This document shows, in pieces, positions 41,793 to 52,575 of a DNA stretch of 64,000 bases (within the stretch, counting starts at the first letter, position 1; the number at the start of each line of letters is the position of its first letter). A program made the position numbers and the translations under genes. The notes beneath the pieces were generated by a model that saw only the letters and a program-made list of their open reading frames with translations, did not search any database and was not told the origin of the DNA. Source of the DNA: DATEOR01 sp963766725 (lineage in GTDB: Bacteria > Actinomycetota > Thermoleophilia > Gaiellales > Gaiellaceae); the NCBI GenBank assembly GCA_963766725.1, contig CAVYBK010000020.1:80803-144802 (forward strand). Reading direction: 5' to 3'.

Positions 41793-43613
41793 ATGAGGCC
41801 CCGCTTCAGCCCAGGCGAGAAACCGGAGCGGCCGGCCGACCCGGCCGTGCGGCGCGCGAACCTGCGCCGGGTCTTCGGCCTCTTCAAGGCGTACCGCTGG
41901 CGCCTGAGCGTCGTGCTCGCGCTGATCGGCTTCTCGGCGCTCCTCAGCATCGTCTCGCCGTTCCTCGTCCGCGACATCTTCGACGAGGCGCTGCCCGAGA
42001 ACGACAACCGCCTGCTGACGATCCTCGTCCTCGGGCTGATCGGGATCGCGGTCTTCACGGGGATCCTCGGCGTCTTCCAGACCTGGCTCTCCAACCAGGT
42101 GGGCCAGCGGGTGATGCACGACCTCCGCACCACGGTCTACCGGCATCTGCAGCGGCTCTCGCTCGCCTTCTTCACGCGCACCCGGACGGGAGAGGTGCAG
42201 TCGCGGATCGCGAACGACATCGGCGGCGTCGAAGGCGTCGTCACCTCCACCGCCACTTCGATCGTCTCGAACGTGACGACGGTGATCGCCGCGGTCGTCG
42301 CGATGTTCCTTCTCGACTGGCGCCTCGCCGTCTTCTCGCTCGCGCTCATCCCCCTGTTCGTCCTGCTCACGCGCCGAGTCGGGAACGTGCGGCGGCGCAT
42401 CACCACCGACCGGCAGCGGACGATGGCCGACATCTCCACGCTCGTGGAGGAATCGCTGTCCGTCTCCGGGATGCTGCTCGGGAAGACGATGGGCCGAACC
42501 GGCGAGCTCGCCGAACGCTTTCAGGGCGAGTCAGACCGGCTCGCGAACCTGGAGGTGAAGAGGGTGATGGCCGGCCGCTGGATGATGGCCTCGATCCAGA
42601 TGAGCTTCGCGATCATGCCGGCGCTCGTCTACTGGTTCGCCGGCCAGAGCTTCATCGGCGGAGTCACCCTCGGCACCGTCGTCGCGTTCACGACGCTGCA
42701 GACGCGCCTTTTCTGGCCGGTCGGCTCCCTCCTGAACGTGCAGCTCGACGCGCAGACGTCGCTCGCGCTCTTCGACCGCGTGTTCGAGTACCTCGACCAG
42801 CCGGTGGAGATCATCGAACGCGAGGACGCCGTCGACCTCCCGCCCTGCCGCGGCGACGTCGCCTTCGACGACGTCTGGTTCCGCTACGGCGAGGGCCCGT
42901 GGACCCTCGAGGACGTCAGCTTCGACGTGCCCGCAGGGACGACGACCGCGCTCGTCGGGGAGACGGGGTCCGGGAAGACGACCATCGGCTACCTCGTCGC
43001 ACGCCTCTACGACGTCGACCGGGGCAGCGTCACCATCGACGGGATCGACATCCGCAGCGCGACGATGGCCTCGGTCGCGCGCACGATCGGCGTCGTCTCG
43101 CAGGAGACCTACCTCTTCCACGCTTCCATCCGGGAGAACCTGCGCTTCGCCAAGCCCGACGCGACCGACGAGGAGGTCGAGGAGGCCGCCCGCGCCGCTC
43201 GGATCCACGCCCTCATCGCGACCCTGCCGGACGGCTACGACACGATGGTGGGCGAGCGCGGCTACCGCTTCTCGGGCGGGGAGAAGCAGCGCATGGCGAT
43301 CGCGCGGACGATCCTCCGCAACCCGCCCGTCCTCGTGCTGGACGAGGCGACGAGCGCCCTCGACACGCAGACCGAGCGCATGGTGCAGGAGGCTCTCGAC
43401 CGCCTCGCCGAGAACCGAACGACGATCGCGATCGCGCACCGGCTCTCAACCGTCCGCGACGCCGACCAGATCATCGTCCTGGACAAGGGCCGCATCGTCG
43501 AGCGTGGCGTCCACGACGAGCTCCTCGCCCTCGGCGGCCAGTACGCGCGCCTTGTCTCGCGCGACGCGGATCTCGGCCCCCAGATCACCGTGCCGGCGGA
43601 AGAGCTCGCCTAG
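41793..43613 (+). CDS. ABC exporter, fused permease and ATPase
   Basis: 606 residues: a type IV exporter membrane domain of six segments (about 35-330) and a nucleotide-binding domain with Walker A GETGSGKTT (about 388), signature FSGGEKQR (about 493) and Walker B VLVLDEATSALD (about 513). Works as a homo- or heterodimer in the plasma membrane; no second half-transporter is adjacent. Substrate unknown; the MsbA/lipid-drug group is the nearest functional class. The gene stands alone between the oxidase and the molybdopterin enzyme. Confidence 0.92.
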   Translation: MRPRFSPGEKPERPADPAVRRANLRRVFGLFKAYRWRLSVVLALIGFSALLSIVSPFLVRDIFDEALPENDNRLLTILVLGLIGIAVFTGILGVFQTWLSNQVGQRVMHDLRTTVYRHLQRLSLAFFTRTRTGEVQSRIANDIGGVEGVVTSTATSIVSNVTTVIAAVVAMFLLDWRLAVFSLALIPLFVLLTRRVGNVRRRITTDRQRTMADISTLVEESLSVSGMLLGKTMGRTGELAERFQGESDRLANLEVKRVMAGRWMMASIQMSFAIMPALVYWFAGQSFIGGVTLGTVVAFTTLQTRLFWPVGSLLNVQLDAQTSLALFDRVFEYLDQPVEIIEREDAVDLPPCRGDVAFDDVWFRYGEGPWTLEDVSFDVPAGTTTALVGETGSGKTTIGYLVARLYDVDRGSVTIDGIDIRSATMASVARTIGVVSQETYLFHASIRENLRFAKPDATDEEVEEAARAARIHALIATLPDGYDTMVGERGYRFSGGEKQRMAIARTILRNPPVLVLDEATSALDTQTERMVQEALDRLAENRTTIAIAHRLSTVRDADQIIVLDKGRIVERGVHDELLALGGQYARLVSRDADLGPQITVPAEELA

Positions 43614-43669
43614 GCTTCCTCCAGCTCAGGTGCAGCGGCCGGTCCGCGGTCGTAGGCTACTGCGAGGCC

Positions 43670-45698
43670 TTGGCCGCCAACGCTGACGACATAGTTCTCA
43701 CGACCTGCCCGCGCGACTGCTACGACGCCTGCGGCATCGTGGTCGTCAAGCGCAACGGGACGATCAGACACGTCCGGGGAGACCCCGACCACCCTGTGAG
43801 CCGGGGGAAGCTCTGCCACAAGTGCTCGATCGGCTACAACGGATCGTTCCTCGATCCCGAGGCGCGGCTGACGCGCCCGCTCCGCAGGGTCGGCCCCAAG
43901 GGGGAGGGCCGATTCGAGCCCGTCTCCTGGGACGAAGCGCTCGCCGAGATCGCGGACGCGGCTGCAGAAGATCGAAGCTGGCCCCGGCGGGCAGACGGTC
44001 CTGAACGCCCACTACACGGGGACGTTCTCGCTTCTCGGCTACTTCTTCCCCTTGCGCTTCTTCCACCGTCTCGGGGCGACCGAGGTCGACCCGGACACGA
44101 TCTGCAACAAGGCCGGGCACGTTGCACTCGAGTACGTCTTCGGGACCTCGATGACGGGCTTCGACCCGCGGACGGCCCGCGATTCCGCCTGCATCCTCGT
44201 CTGGGGCGCGAATCCTTCTGCATCCGCGCCCCACGCGAACGACCACTGGCTGCCCGAGTCGCCCGCCTCCGTGATCGTCGTCGACCCGGTGAGAACGCCG
44301 ACCGCCGCCGCGGCCGACCTGCATCTGCAGCCCTTCCCCGGGAGCGATGCAGCCCTGGCGTTCGCCATCCTCCACGTCCTCGCACGCGACGGCCTGCTCG
44401 ACCGGGAGTTCGTCGACGCACACACGGTCGGCTGGGAGGAGCTTGCGCCCCTCCTCGCTGACTGCACGCCTGCCTGGGCGGAGAACGCAACAGGCGTCCC
44501 GGCCGGTCTGATCGAGGAGGCGGCGAACCTCTACGGACGGGGCCCCTCGCTCCTCTGGCTCGGACAGGGATTCCAGCGCCAGCGGAACGGCGGCAACGCG
44601 ATCCGGGCGTGCGCTCTCCTCCCCGCCGCGACCGGCAATCTCGGCAAGCCTGGAGCCGGCTTCCTCTACCTCAACGGGACCGAGTCACGCGGAATCGACG
44701 AGGACTACCTCCTCGCGTCCCACCTTGGGCCCGAGACGCCGGAACCGATCAGCCACATGGCGCTCGTGGACCGCCTCGCCGATCCCGCTCGATCGCAAGC
44801 GCTCTTCTGCTGGAACATCAACATCGCCGCCTCGAATCCGCAGCAGGCGCGGCTGCACGAGGCGCTTCGCCGCGAGGACCTCCTCACGGTCGCCATCGAC
44901 CTCTTCCCGACGGACACGACCGATTTCGCCGACTACGTTCTCCCGGCCGCGAGCTTCCTCGAGTTCGACGATCTCGTCGCCTCCTACTTCCAGCTCACCC
45001 TCTCGGCTCAGGTCAAGGCCGCCGAGCCGCTCGGGGAAGCGCTTCCGAACATGGAGATCTTCCGGCGCCTCGCAGCCGCCATGGGTTACCAGGAGGCGGA
45101 GCTCTTCGAAAGCGACGGCGACCTCATCGACACGCTGCTCGAGCGGTCGGGCACGGGTGAGGACTTCGCCTCCCTCGCGGCCAAGGGGACCGTTCCCATC
45201 GCGGAAGAGCCGGTCGTCCAGTTCGCCGATCTCCGCTTCCCCACTCCGAGCGGGCGCGTCGAGCTCGCTTCGGCGCGCGCCGAGGACGACGGCCTCCCGC
45301 GGGTGCCGTTGCCGCTCGTCGATCCACGGCCGGTGGAGGGACGTCTGCGGCTCCTCTCCCCTGCCTCACCCTGGCTTCTGAACGACAGCTTCGCGAACGA
45401 CGCCAAGATCGCGAGACGCATCGGCGCGGCGACCATCGCCCTGCATCCGGAGGACGCCGCGGAGCGAGGGCTCGTCGAAGGCGAGGAGGCCGTAGTGCGG
45501 AACGAGACTGGACACTTGCAGCTGCTCGTCACCCTCTCGGACGCGCTCCCCCGCGGGGTCGCCTACTCGCCGAAGGGCCGCTGGCCGAAGCGGGAGCCGG
45601 GGCGGGCAAACGTCAACGCCCTGAACCCAGGCGAGAGCGCGGACATGGGCCAGAGCACCTCCGTGCACGGCGTCGAAGTGACCGTCAGCCACTCCTAA
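43670..45698 (+). CDS. Molybdopterin oxidoreductase (MopB family), split by a frameshift
   Basis: Catalytic subunit of the DMSO-reductase superfamily. The N-terminal iron-sulfur motif TTCPRDCYDACG...GKLCHKC (first Cys at about residue 13) is in the first frame up to EIADAA; the enzyme then continues one frame over (KIEAGPGGQTVLNAHYTGT, VALEYVFGTSMTG, MGQSTSVHGVEV at the end). Dropping the A at 43966 joins them. The C-terminal molydopterin dinucleotide-binding domain is complete. The TTG at 43670 is the likeliest start, with TAGGCT at 43653-43658 as a possible -10. No electron-transfer subunit is adjacent. Substrate unknown. Confidence 0.85.
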
Positions 45699-45765
45699 CC
45701 GGTCCTCCTGCTACGGTGTGAGCACGGGTCAGGCAATCGAGCCTCCCGGTGAGATGAGCTTCTCG

Positions 45766-45814
45766 TTCCTCCTTCGGGTGTATCGAGGTAGGCAAGTCTC
45801 GAACCCGAAAGGAA
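45766..45814 (+). promoter_or_regulatory. Leader hairpin masking the DEAD-box helicase RBS
   Basis: In the 128-base leader, TTCCT (45766-45770), CC bulge, TTCGGGT (45773-45779), GTA bulge and TCGAG (45783-45787) pair with CTCGA (45798-45802), ACCCGAA (45803-45809) and AGGAA (45810-45814): 17 base pairs closing a 10-base loop. The Shine-Dalgarno AAAGGAAG (45808-45815) is buried in the lower stem, 11 bases before the ATG. Suggests temperature-dependent or self-regulated translation. Confidence 0.6.
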
Positions 45815-45826
45815 GTTGAACCGCAT

Positions 45827-46996
45827 ATGCAGCACTCGTTCCGCGAGCTCGGCGTGTCTTCGCCCGTCGTCGACGCGCTCGCCGCTCGCTCCATCACGAC
45901 GCCGTTCCGAATCCAGGCGCTCGCCCTCCCCGATGCGCTCGGCGGACTCGACATTCTCGCCAAGGCGCCGACGGGATCCGGCAAGACCCTCGCCTTCGCG
46001 GTGCCGATCGTCGAGCGAACGTCGCCCTCCGACGGGCGCCCGTCAACCCTCGTCCTCGTCCCCACCCGCGAGCTCGCCACCCAGGTGACCGACGAGCTCA
46101 AGGCGGTGGCGAAGCCGAAGAACCTCAAGGTCGAGGCCGCCTACGGCGGCGTCCCGCTTCGCGCACAGTCGAAGCGCATCAAGGGCGCCCACGTCCTCGT
46201 CGCGACCCCGGGTCGCCTCGAGGATCTCGCCGAGCGCCGGCTCGTCGATCTCCGGGGAATCAAGATTCTCGTTCTCGACGAGGCCGACCGGATGCTCGAC
46301 TTCGGCTTCAAGCCGCAGGTCGACCGCATCGTCCGCCGCCTCCCGCAGAACCGCCAGACGATGTTCTTCTCCGCCACCCTCGACGGCGAGGTCGGCAGGC
46401 TCGCGCGGGAATACACGCGCAGCCCGTCCTACGTCGAGGCCGAGCTCGCAACCGGGCAGCAGCCCGCCGAGATCGAGCACCGCTTCGTCTCGGTGACGAC
46501 CGACACCAAGGTCAAGACGCTGGCCGAGCACATCCTTGCCTCGGACGGCCTCACCCTCGTCTTCGTGCGGACGAAGCGCGGCGCCGACACGCTCGTGCGC
46601 AAGCTTCGCAACCACCACGTCGAGGCGGTCGCGATGCACGGCAACCTGTCGCAGAACGCCCGTGAGCGAGCTCTCGCCCGCTTCGGCGAGGGCAAGGTCT
46701 CGACGCTCGTCGCGACCGACGTCGCCGCGCGCGGCCTCGACCTCCAGGGCGTCACGCACGTGATCAACTTCGACCCGCCCTCGGAGGACAAGGGCTACGT
46801 CCACCGCACCGGCCGCACGGGCCGCGCGGGGAAGAGCGGCACGGCCATCACCTTCGTCCTCCCCGATCAGCAGGCCGACACAAGCCGGTCCGCCCGCCGC
46901 CTCGGCTACCACGAGCAGTTCGAGAAGGCCGGTATGAGCTCGGCTCCTGCGAAGCTCCTCTACACGAGTCGCCGCGGCCGGCGCTCGAAGTGGTAA
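45827..46996 (+). CDS. DEAD-box ATP-dependent RNA helicase
   Basis: 389 residues: Q-motif FRELGVSSPVV with IQALALP, Walker A APTGSGKT (about 45-52), PTRELATQV, DEAD in VLDEADRMLDFGF, SATL, and motif VI HRTGRTGRAG, with a short basic C-terminus. RhlE/CshA-like; helps ribosome assembly or RNA decay, often under cold stress. ATG at 45827 behind a good but hairpin-buried Shine-Dalgarno. Confidence 0.95.
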   Translation: MQHSFRELGVSSPVVDALAARSITTPFRIQALALPDALGGLDILAKAPTGSGKTLAFAVPIVERTSPSDGRPSTLVLVPTRELATQVTDELKAVAKPKNLKVEAAYGGVPLRAQSKRIKGAHVLVATPGRLEDLAERRLVDLRGIKILVLDEADRMLDFGFKPQVDRIVRRLPQNRQTMFFSATLDGEVGRLAREYTRSPSYVEAELATGQQPAEIEHRFVSVTTDTKVKTLAEHILASDGLTLVFVRTKRGADTLVRKLRNHHVEAVAMHGNLSQNARERALARFGEGKVSTLVATDVAARGLDLQGVTHVINFDPPSEDKGYVHRTGRTGRAGKSGTAITFVLPDQQADTSRSARRLGYHEQFEKAGMSSAPAKLLYTSRRGRRSKW

Positions 46997-47005
46997 GCCT
47001 TAACC

Positions 47006-47242
47006 ATGGCGTCTAGTTCAAAGCGCAAGCAGACGATGGCGAAGGTGGCCCGCGAGCGCGCAAAGGCAGAGAAGCGCGAGGCCAAGGCTCAGAAGAAGGA
47101 AGATCGCAAGCGCGCGAAGGAGCTCGGCCTCGAGTTCGGCGACGAGGGCTTCGAGGAGGGCGAGGGACTGCTGACCGAACCGCTGACCGAGCCGGTTGCC
47201 GAACCGCTCACCGACCCGAGCGCTTCCGCCTCAGATAACTGA
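47006..47242 (+). CDS. Small lysine/glutamate-rich coiled-coil protein
   Basis: 78 residues. The N-terminal half is a strongly basic helix (KVARERAKAEKREAKAQKKE) and the C-terminal half is acidic with TEPL repeats. Starts nine bases after the helicase stop, so probably co-transcribed with it; an RNA- or ribosome-associated role is plausible but unproven. The end overlaps the convergent small membrane protein gene by 35 bases. Confidence 0.6.
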   Translation: MASSSKRKQTMAKVARERAKAEKREAKAQKKEDRKRAKELGLEFGDEGFEEGEGLLTEPLTEPVAEPLTDPSASASDN

Positions 47243-47402
47243 TCACGTAGAGCGGCAGGGCCAAGCCGAGCACCAGGAAGACGCCGACGCCCCAGGCGGT
47301 GGCGTGCGGCACGCCCTTGCGGTTCGCGTGCAGGAAGACTGCGACCGACGCAGCACCGGCCAGCGCCCAGGCAACGAGGAACTGGCCGGTCGTCAGTTGC
47401 AC
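47208..47402 (-). CDS. Small two-segment membrane protein
   Basis: 64 residues with two hydrophobic segments (FLVAWALAGAASVAVFLHA and GVGVFLVLGLALPLYVIS) and a basic tail. GTG start at 47402, exactly six bases after TAGGTT. Function unknown. Confidence 0.6.
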   Translation of the reverse strand: MQLTTGQFLVAWALAGAASVAVFLHANRKGVPHATAWGVGVFLVLGLALPLYVISYLRRKRSGR

Positions 47403-47408
47403 CGGCCA

Positions 47409-47414
47409 AACCTA
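47409..47414 (-). promoter_or_regulatory. -10 element for the small membrane protein
   Basis: TAGGTT (47414-47409), six bases before the GTG; leaderless arrangement. Confidence 0.4.
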
Positions 47415-47465
47415 CTCTGTCCATAGCCTGGAATCACGCGCAGGAGCCGCGTAGGATCAGGCGTC

Positions 47466-48149
47466 TTGAAGGGACTGGTCCTACTTCTCTTTGCGGTCTT
47501 GGTGCTCGGAATCGCCGCCTGCGGTGGCGGGAGCGGACGAGGCCACCTCGACGGGCCGCTCACGCTCGCCCAGCGGGTGGTGACCGAAGAGGACGCCCCG
47601 GGCTCCAAGCCCGATCCGGTCGAGAAGCGGCAGACGGCCGCCGACATCGAGGAGTTCGCGGACAAGATGGGCGATGCGTTCATCAACCCGAGCAAGGAAG
47701 AGAACCAGGATCTCCAAACGGTCGGGTTCGTGCAGGCGATCCGCGACACCCGCTACTTCGGCGACACGCATTCAAGGGACGACGCGCACACGTTCAGCCT
47801 CGTCATCCAGCTCGACTCACCCGACGGCGCCAAGGAATTTGCTGACTTCTTCCACACCGACAGCCTGCGGCCGTGCCCGGAGTCGTGCGCGTTCTCGGTG
47901 AGCGAGTTCGACGTCGAGGGCATCCCAGGCGCCACCGGCGTGCGGCGCTTTGCGTCGGAAGAGGCCGTCAAGACGGCCGGGACCTCCGATGAGCGACCCT
48001 ACGATTCGTACGCCATCTTCTTCGCGGACGGCGACTTCGCCTACGACATCGATTACGGCGGCCCGCCCGGCACGACCTCGGAGGACAAGGCCGTGGAGAT
48101 CGCGCAAAACCTCTACGACCGCGTCCACGGCCGGCCGGCAGCGAGCTGA
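47466..48149 (+). CDS. Lipoprotein, unknown function
   Basis: 227 residues starting at a TTG, with TAGGAT eight bases upstream. Signal sequence LVLLLFAVLVLGIAACGGG puts the lipidated Cys at residue 19. The mature domain is acidic and contains three cysteines (one pair in RPCPESCAF), which may form a disulfide. No family recognised. Confidence 0.75.
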   Translation: MKGLVLLLFAVLVLGIAACGGGSGRGHLDGPLTLAQRVVTEEDAPGSKPDPVEKRQTAADIEEFADKMGDAFINPSKEENQDLQTVGFVQAIRDTRYFGDTHSRDDAHTFSLVIQLDSPDGAKEFADFFHTDSLRPCPESCAFSVSEFDVEGIPGATGVRRFASEEAVKTAGTSDERPYDSYAIFFADGDFAYDIDYGGPPGTTSEDKAVEIAQNLYDRVHGRPAAS

Positions 48150-48173
48150 CGAAACCAAAGCGAGGGAGGCCTC

Positions 48174-49167
48174 ATGCGCATCGAGTCATCGGTAACCGCC
48201 ATCTCCTGGATCCCCTCGGAGGCAATCGAGGGCATGCCCAAGATTCCCTTCGAGATGGGGATCGGCCACTACGACGAGCCGCCGCCCGACCGAGATCGGC
48301 CCCGGCGACCTCGAGCGACTGCGCGACGAGGACCGCTTCCGCGAGGCCAATGACCTCAGGGCCTGGATCGAGGTCGAGGACGGCAAGATCGTCGGGCACG
48401 GGCACGAGGGCGCGGGCTACGTCGGCACGACCACCTTCAAGCTCGGCCCGAAGGATCTCGTCTTCCAGGGTGTCGCCTTCGAGACCCTGCAGCCCGACCC
48501 CGAAGTGCGCGAAGACGAAGTTCGCTTCGTCCAGACCGTCGGCGGCCGCGCCGGCTTCCCCGCCCCGCGGCGGGTCAAGGGCCGCCCGTTCATGCGTGTC
48601 CACTCGGCCACGGCCTGGACGACCCTCGCGCTCACGATCCGGGCGGACGGCAGCTCGAATCACGAGCTCATCGGAGCCAGCGCGTTTCCGCGGCACTTCG
48701 TCTACGACAGCGAGGGCGAGCTCGCCCAGAAGGCGGGAACGGTCGACTTCAAGACCTGGTACCGCGAGGCCCACGGCGAGCACACGCCCTGGGGCGACGA
48801 GGATTCAGAGCCGTTCGTCGCGCAGGCCGAGTCAGCCCTCGAGCGCGAGCTCTCGGCCAGCATCATGAAGGGGAACGCGAAGATGCCTCGGCGCAAGCTG
48901 AAGCCGGACGATCGCCTGGTCGAGCAGGGCGATCCCGGCGACGAGCTCTACTTGTTGCTGGACGGAGTGCTGGCCGCAGTCGTTGACGGCGAGGAGATCG
49001 CGCAGGTCGGCCCGGGCGCCATCCTCGGCGAGGGCGCCATCGTCGGCGAGGGCACGCGGGGCGCGACGCTCCGCGCCTGCACCGCCGCCCGCGTGGCGGT
49101 CATCGAGCCCGACATGATCGACCGCGAGGCAATGGAGACGCTCGCCGCCGGGAGGCGCCGGAACTAG
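48174..49167 (+). CDS. Protein with C-terminal cyclic-nucleotide-binding domain, split by a frameshift
   Basis: The first frame from the ATG at 48174 gives RIESSVTAISWIPSEAIEGM and ends just after HYDEPPP; the protein continues one frame over (TEIGPGDLERLRDEDRFREA) to the stop at 49167. The break is in the CCC run 48285-48287; removing one C repairs it. The first 235 residues are an unrecognised domain. Residues about 240-325 form a cyclic-nucleotide-binding domain (LVEQGDPGDELYLLLDGVLA, then ILGEGAIVGEGTRGATLRA) with the phosphate-binding cassette mostly conserved, including the Arg. Tail-to-tail with the adenylate cyclase gene. Confidence 0.75.
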
Positions 49168-52100
49168 TCAGGCGGAGGCCGCGAAGAGCGCTTCAGCCTC
49201 GCGGACGTAGGCGGTGGCGCCGACCGAGCGGTAGAAGGCGAGCGCACGCTCCAGCTGGACGTTGGCCTCTGCGCGCCGGCCGGCCTCGACGAGCGCTTCC
49301 GCTGCACGTAGGCGCACGAACGCCTCGTCCGGCCTGGAGCCAATCTCGCCGAGCGTATCGGCGGCCTCGGAAAATGCGTCGCTCGCATACGCGAGCCCTG
49401 CCTCGAGCCACCGGGTAGACATCGTCGCGTTCCGGGCGATCTCCTCGAGTTGCTGAACACGGCCGAGCGCCTTCAGGACGACGACGAACGGGATGACCCA
49501 GTGGGAGACCAACCCGCTCGGGAGGGCTCGCCGACGCACGATCAACTCGTCGAGGAGCGCGCCCGCGTCCGCTCTGGTGATCGGTCGCAAGGAGTATGTG
49601 ACTGTGAAACGCGAGCGACGGAATGAGCTACCTGGGGATCCGCTGCCGCCCGGGCAACACCCAGGACGGTGTCCGAGTCTTCCAATGCCGCCGCGCTGTC
49701 GCCTCGCGCAAGTCGTATGAGGGCGCGAATGAGCAGCGCGGCAGTCGCCATGTATCGCGAATGACCCGCCCCTGCATTCGACAGGAACGCATCCGCCTGA
49801 CCCTCCGCTTCGTTCCAACGGCCCTGCATGTAGTCGTCCCAGATTCGCTCGGCGCGGAGCCACCGCAACGGCTCTGGCGCCCCGATCCGCTCCGCTTCCT
49901 TCAGGCCCTTGACATGCAACTCGGAGCTGCGCTCGAGCTCGCCGAGTTCGGCGAGCGTCGAGGCAAGATTGATGTAACCGCGGAGTACCTCGGGCGAGCC
50001 GATCTCAGCTGCGATCTCGATACTTCGCTCGACATCCGCCAGACCTCTCCGGTCGCCAAGCTTGACCGTGGAAACGCCGAGGATGTTCAGCGCCCGCGCC
50101 CGCACCTCGTCGGCACCGAACTCCTCCGCCATGGCGAGCGCTCTCTTGGCAAGGTCGACGGCCCTGGCGTCTTCGTCGCGGAGCATGGCGAACCGTGAGA
50201 GTTCGCTGAGGACGAACGCCTTCGCCCGCGAGGGCTCGACGCCTTCGATCAGCAGGGTCGCCTGCTCTTCCCGCGGCGTCGCTGAGGCACGATCGGCACG
50301 AAACCAGTGGTATTGGCCCAGTGCGATCTCGGCTTCGGCGGCCACTTCGCGTTCATCTTCGGCCAGGAGCAGGTCGCGAGCCTCCTCGAGCAGGGGCAAA
50401 GCGTCGACGGCCGAGTCCGACAGGTCGACCGACCTCGCGTAGCGGAACAGAAGTCGCCCGCCACCCGGCTCGCCGGGAGGCCAGAGCTCGACGGCATCGC
50501 GGTAGAAGCCGGCCGCGCTCGCGTAGGCGTAGAGCCCGTACGCGCGCTCGCCCGCCTCGAAGAGGGCGACTCTCGCCCGGTCGGCAATCGCGTCCACCGG
50601 CTGGCCGGAAGCCCGGGCGAACTCGAGCGCGCTCGCGTAGTGGTGGGCGAGCATCTCCGCGCGGTCCTCCCGGTCGGCGCCGAGCGTCTCGATCCACTCA
50701 GCCGCGCGGCGATGCTTCTCCGCGCGAGCTGAGCGCGGTACCTGTCCATAGGCAACGTCGCGAACGAGGACGTGGCGGAACGCATACTCGGTCTCCGTCG
50801 CCACCGAGGAGCGCCGATCCCGTCGCACGAACTCCTTTCGCTCGAGCCCGTGCAGCTGCTCCTCCACAGTCCAGCGCTGGAGCCCGCTCATCGCGGCGAG
50901 CGGTCCGCTCCAGAAGACCTTGCCGATCACCGCCGCGTCCTGGATGAGCGTCTTCTCCTCGGCCGAGAGCGCGTCCAGGCGCGCGGCGACGATGCCCTGG
51001 ACGGTTTCGGGAAGCGGCGCCGCGTCCGTGAGACGCGATTCCGCGCTCGGCGACCATGCGCGCATACTCCTCGGCGTAAAGCGGGTTGCCTCCCGCGCGC
51101 GAGAGAAGAAGGGCCTGTTTCTCGGCCGGCATGACCGTCTCCTCGAGGAGGCTCGAGATGAGGCGCGCCGTGTCCTCCTCAGAAAGGGGTGAGAGCGACG
51201 TGGTGGTGGCGTTGGACTTGCCTCCTCCCCAGCCGGGTCGTCGCTCGAGGAGCTCGGGCCGCGCCGTCCCGAGGACGAGAAGCGGCGAATCCTTCGCCCA
51301 GTCCACGAGGTAGTCGACGAAGTCGAGCAGGTTGTCGTCGGCCCAGTGCAGATCCTCGAAGACGAGCACGGCAGGATGCCGCTCGGCGAGTGCCTCGAAG
51401 AAGCGCCGCCACGCCGCGAACGCCTCGTCGCGTCGGTCGCCCCCGCCCTCCTCCTCCGCGCTCACCCCGACCAGGCGCCGCAGCTGTGTCTCGACCCAGC
51501 GCGCCTCGCTCGCGTCGGGGACGAGATCCGACACAGTGTCGATGAGCTTGGTCTCGGCGGTCTCCGCGGAGTCGGTCTGGAGGATCCCCGCCTGCGCCTT
51601 GACGATCTCCGCCAGAGCCCAGAAGGCCACGCCTTCGCCGTAAGGGAGCGAGCGTCCCTGGCGCCAGAAGACGATCCGGTCGGCGTCCTCGTCGACGGTT
51701 CGGGCGAGCTCCCAGACGAGGCGGCTCTTGCCGATCCCTGGAACCCCCACGAGCGTGAGGAGCTGTAGCGTCCGCTCGCGTTCAACTCTCGCGAGCGCCT
51801 CCAGGAGTAGGTCGAGTTCCTGTCGGCGCCCGACGAGCTCTGCTCCTCCGCGCTGGGCGACGTCGACTCCGTAGCGGGCGCGCGCCCCGAGCGCTTCCCA
51901 CACCGGGATCGGTCCGGCCTTCCCCTTCGCCTCCACCGGTTCGCAGTCGCGATACTCGACGACACGCTCGGTAGCCCGGTACGTCGACTCGCCGACGAGG
52001 ATGCCGTCCACCGGCGCGGCCGCCTGCAGACGGGCGGCCGTGTTGACGACGTCGCCCGCGACCATGCCCTCTCCCTCGGAGGGACGGGCATCGAGCGCGA

Positions 52101-52527
52101 CGACCGCCTCGCCGGTGTTCACGGCAATGCGCACGTGCAGGTCGAGAGCCGGGCTGGCTTCGTTCAGCTCCTGGACGGCCTCGCGCGCCGCGAGCGCAGC
52201 CCGCACCGCACGCTCGGGATCGTCCTCGTGCGAGACCGGTGCGCCGAAGACGGCCATGACCGCGTCGCCGATGAACTTCTCAACGGTTCCGCCGAAGCGC
52301 TCTATCTCCGAGCGGACGCGCGCGTAGTAGGGAGAGAGCATCGCGCGCACGTCCTCCGGATCGAGCTGCTCGGCGCGCATGGTGAAACCGACGAGGTCGG
52401 CGAAGAAGACCGTGACGACCTTGCGCTCCTCGCGTCCGCCCGCCTCCTGCACGGCCAGCGGCGTGCCGCACGCCATGCAGAATCGCGCGCTGTCAGGGTT
52501 CTCGTGGCCGCAAGCCGGGCAATGCAC
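49168..52527 (-). CDS. Adenylate/guanylate cyclase-AAA-TPR regulator, split by two frameshifts
   Basis: About 1,110 residues over three frame segments. N-terminal zinc ribbon (CPACGHENPDSARFCMACG), class III cyclase domain (VVTVFFADLVGFT near 35, with FIGDAVMAVFGAP), AAA domain with P-loop GVPGIGKSR (about 262) and VLVFEDLHWADD, then a TPR-rich C-terminal half ending at the TGA at 49168. Breaks at about 51021-51055 and near 49600. GTG at 52527 is preferred over the one 6 bases upstream because TACGCT lies exactly six bases before it. Probably makes cAMP in response to bound partners. Confidence 0.8.
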
Positions 52528-52533
52528 CCGCAC

Positions 52534-52539
52534 AGCGTA
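52534..52539 (-). promoter_or_regulatory. -10 element for the cyclase gene
   Basis: TACGCT (52539-52534), six bases before the GTG at 52527; leaderless arrangement that favours this start over the neighbouring GTG. Confidence 0.35.
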
Positions 52540-52575
52540 CGCTGCTCATCTCAACACTTCGACCGGGGAGGACGA

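Noticed and set aside
48174..52527. A CBASS- or Pycsar-type phage defence system around the cyclase
   Set aside because: The cyclase is a class III domain with AAA and TPR parts typical of housekeeping regulators, and no effector of a known defence type (phospholipase, nuclease, TM-killer) is adjacent.
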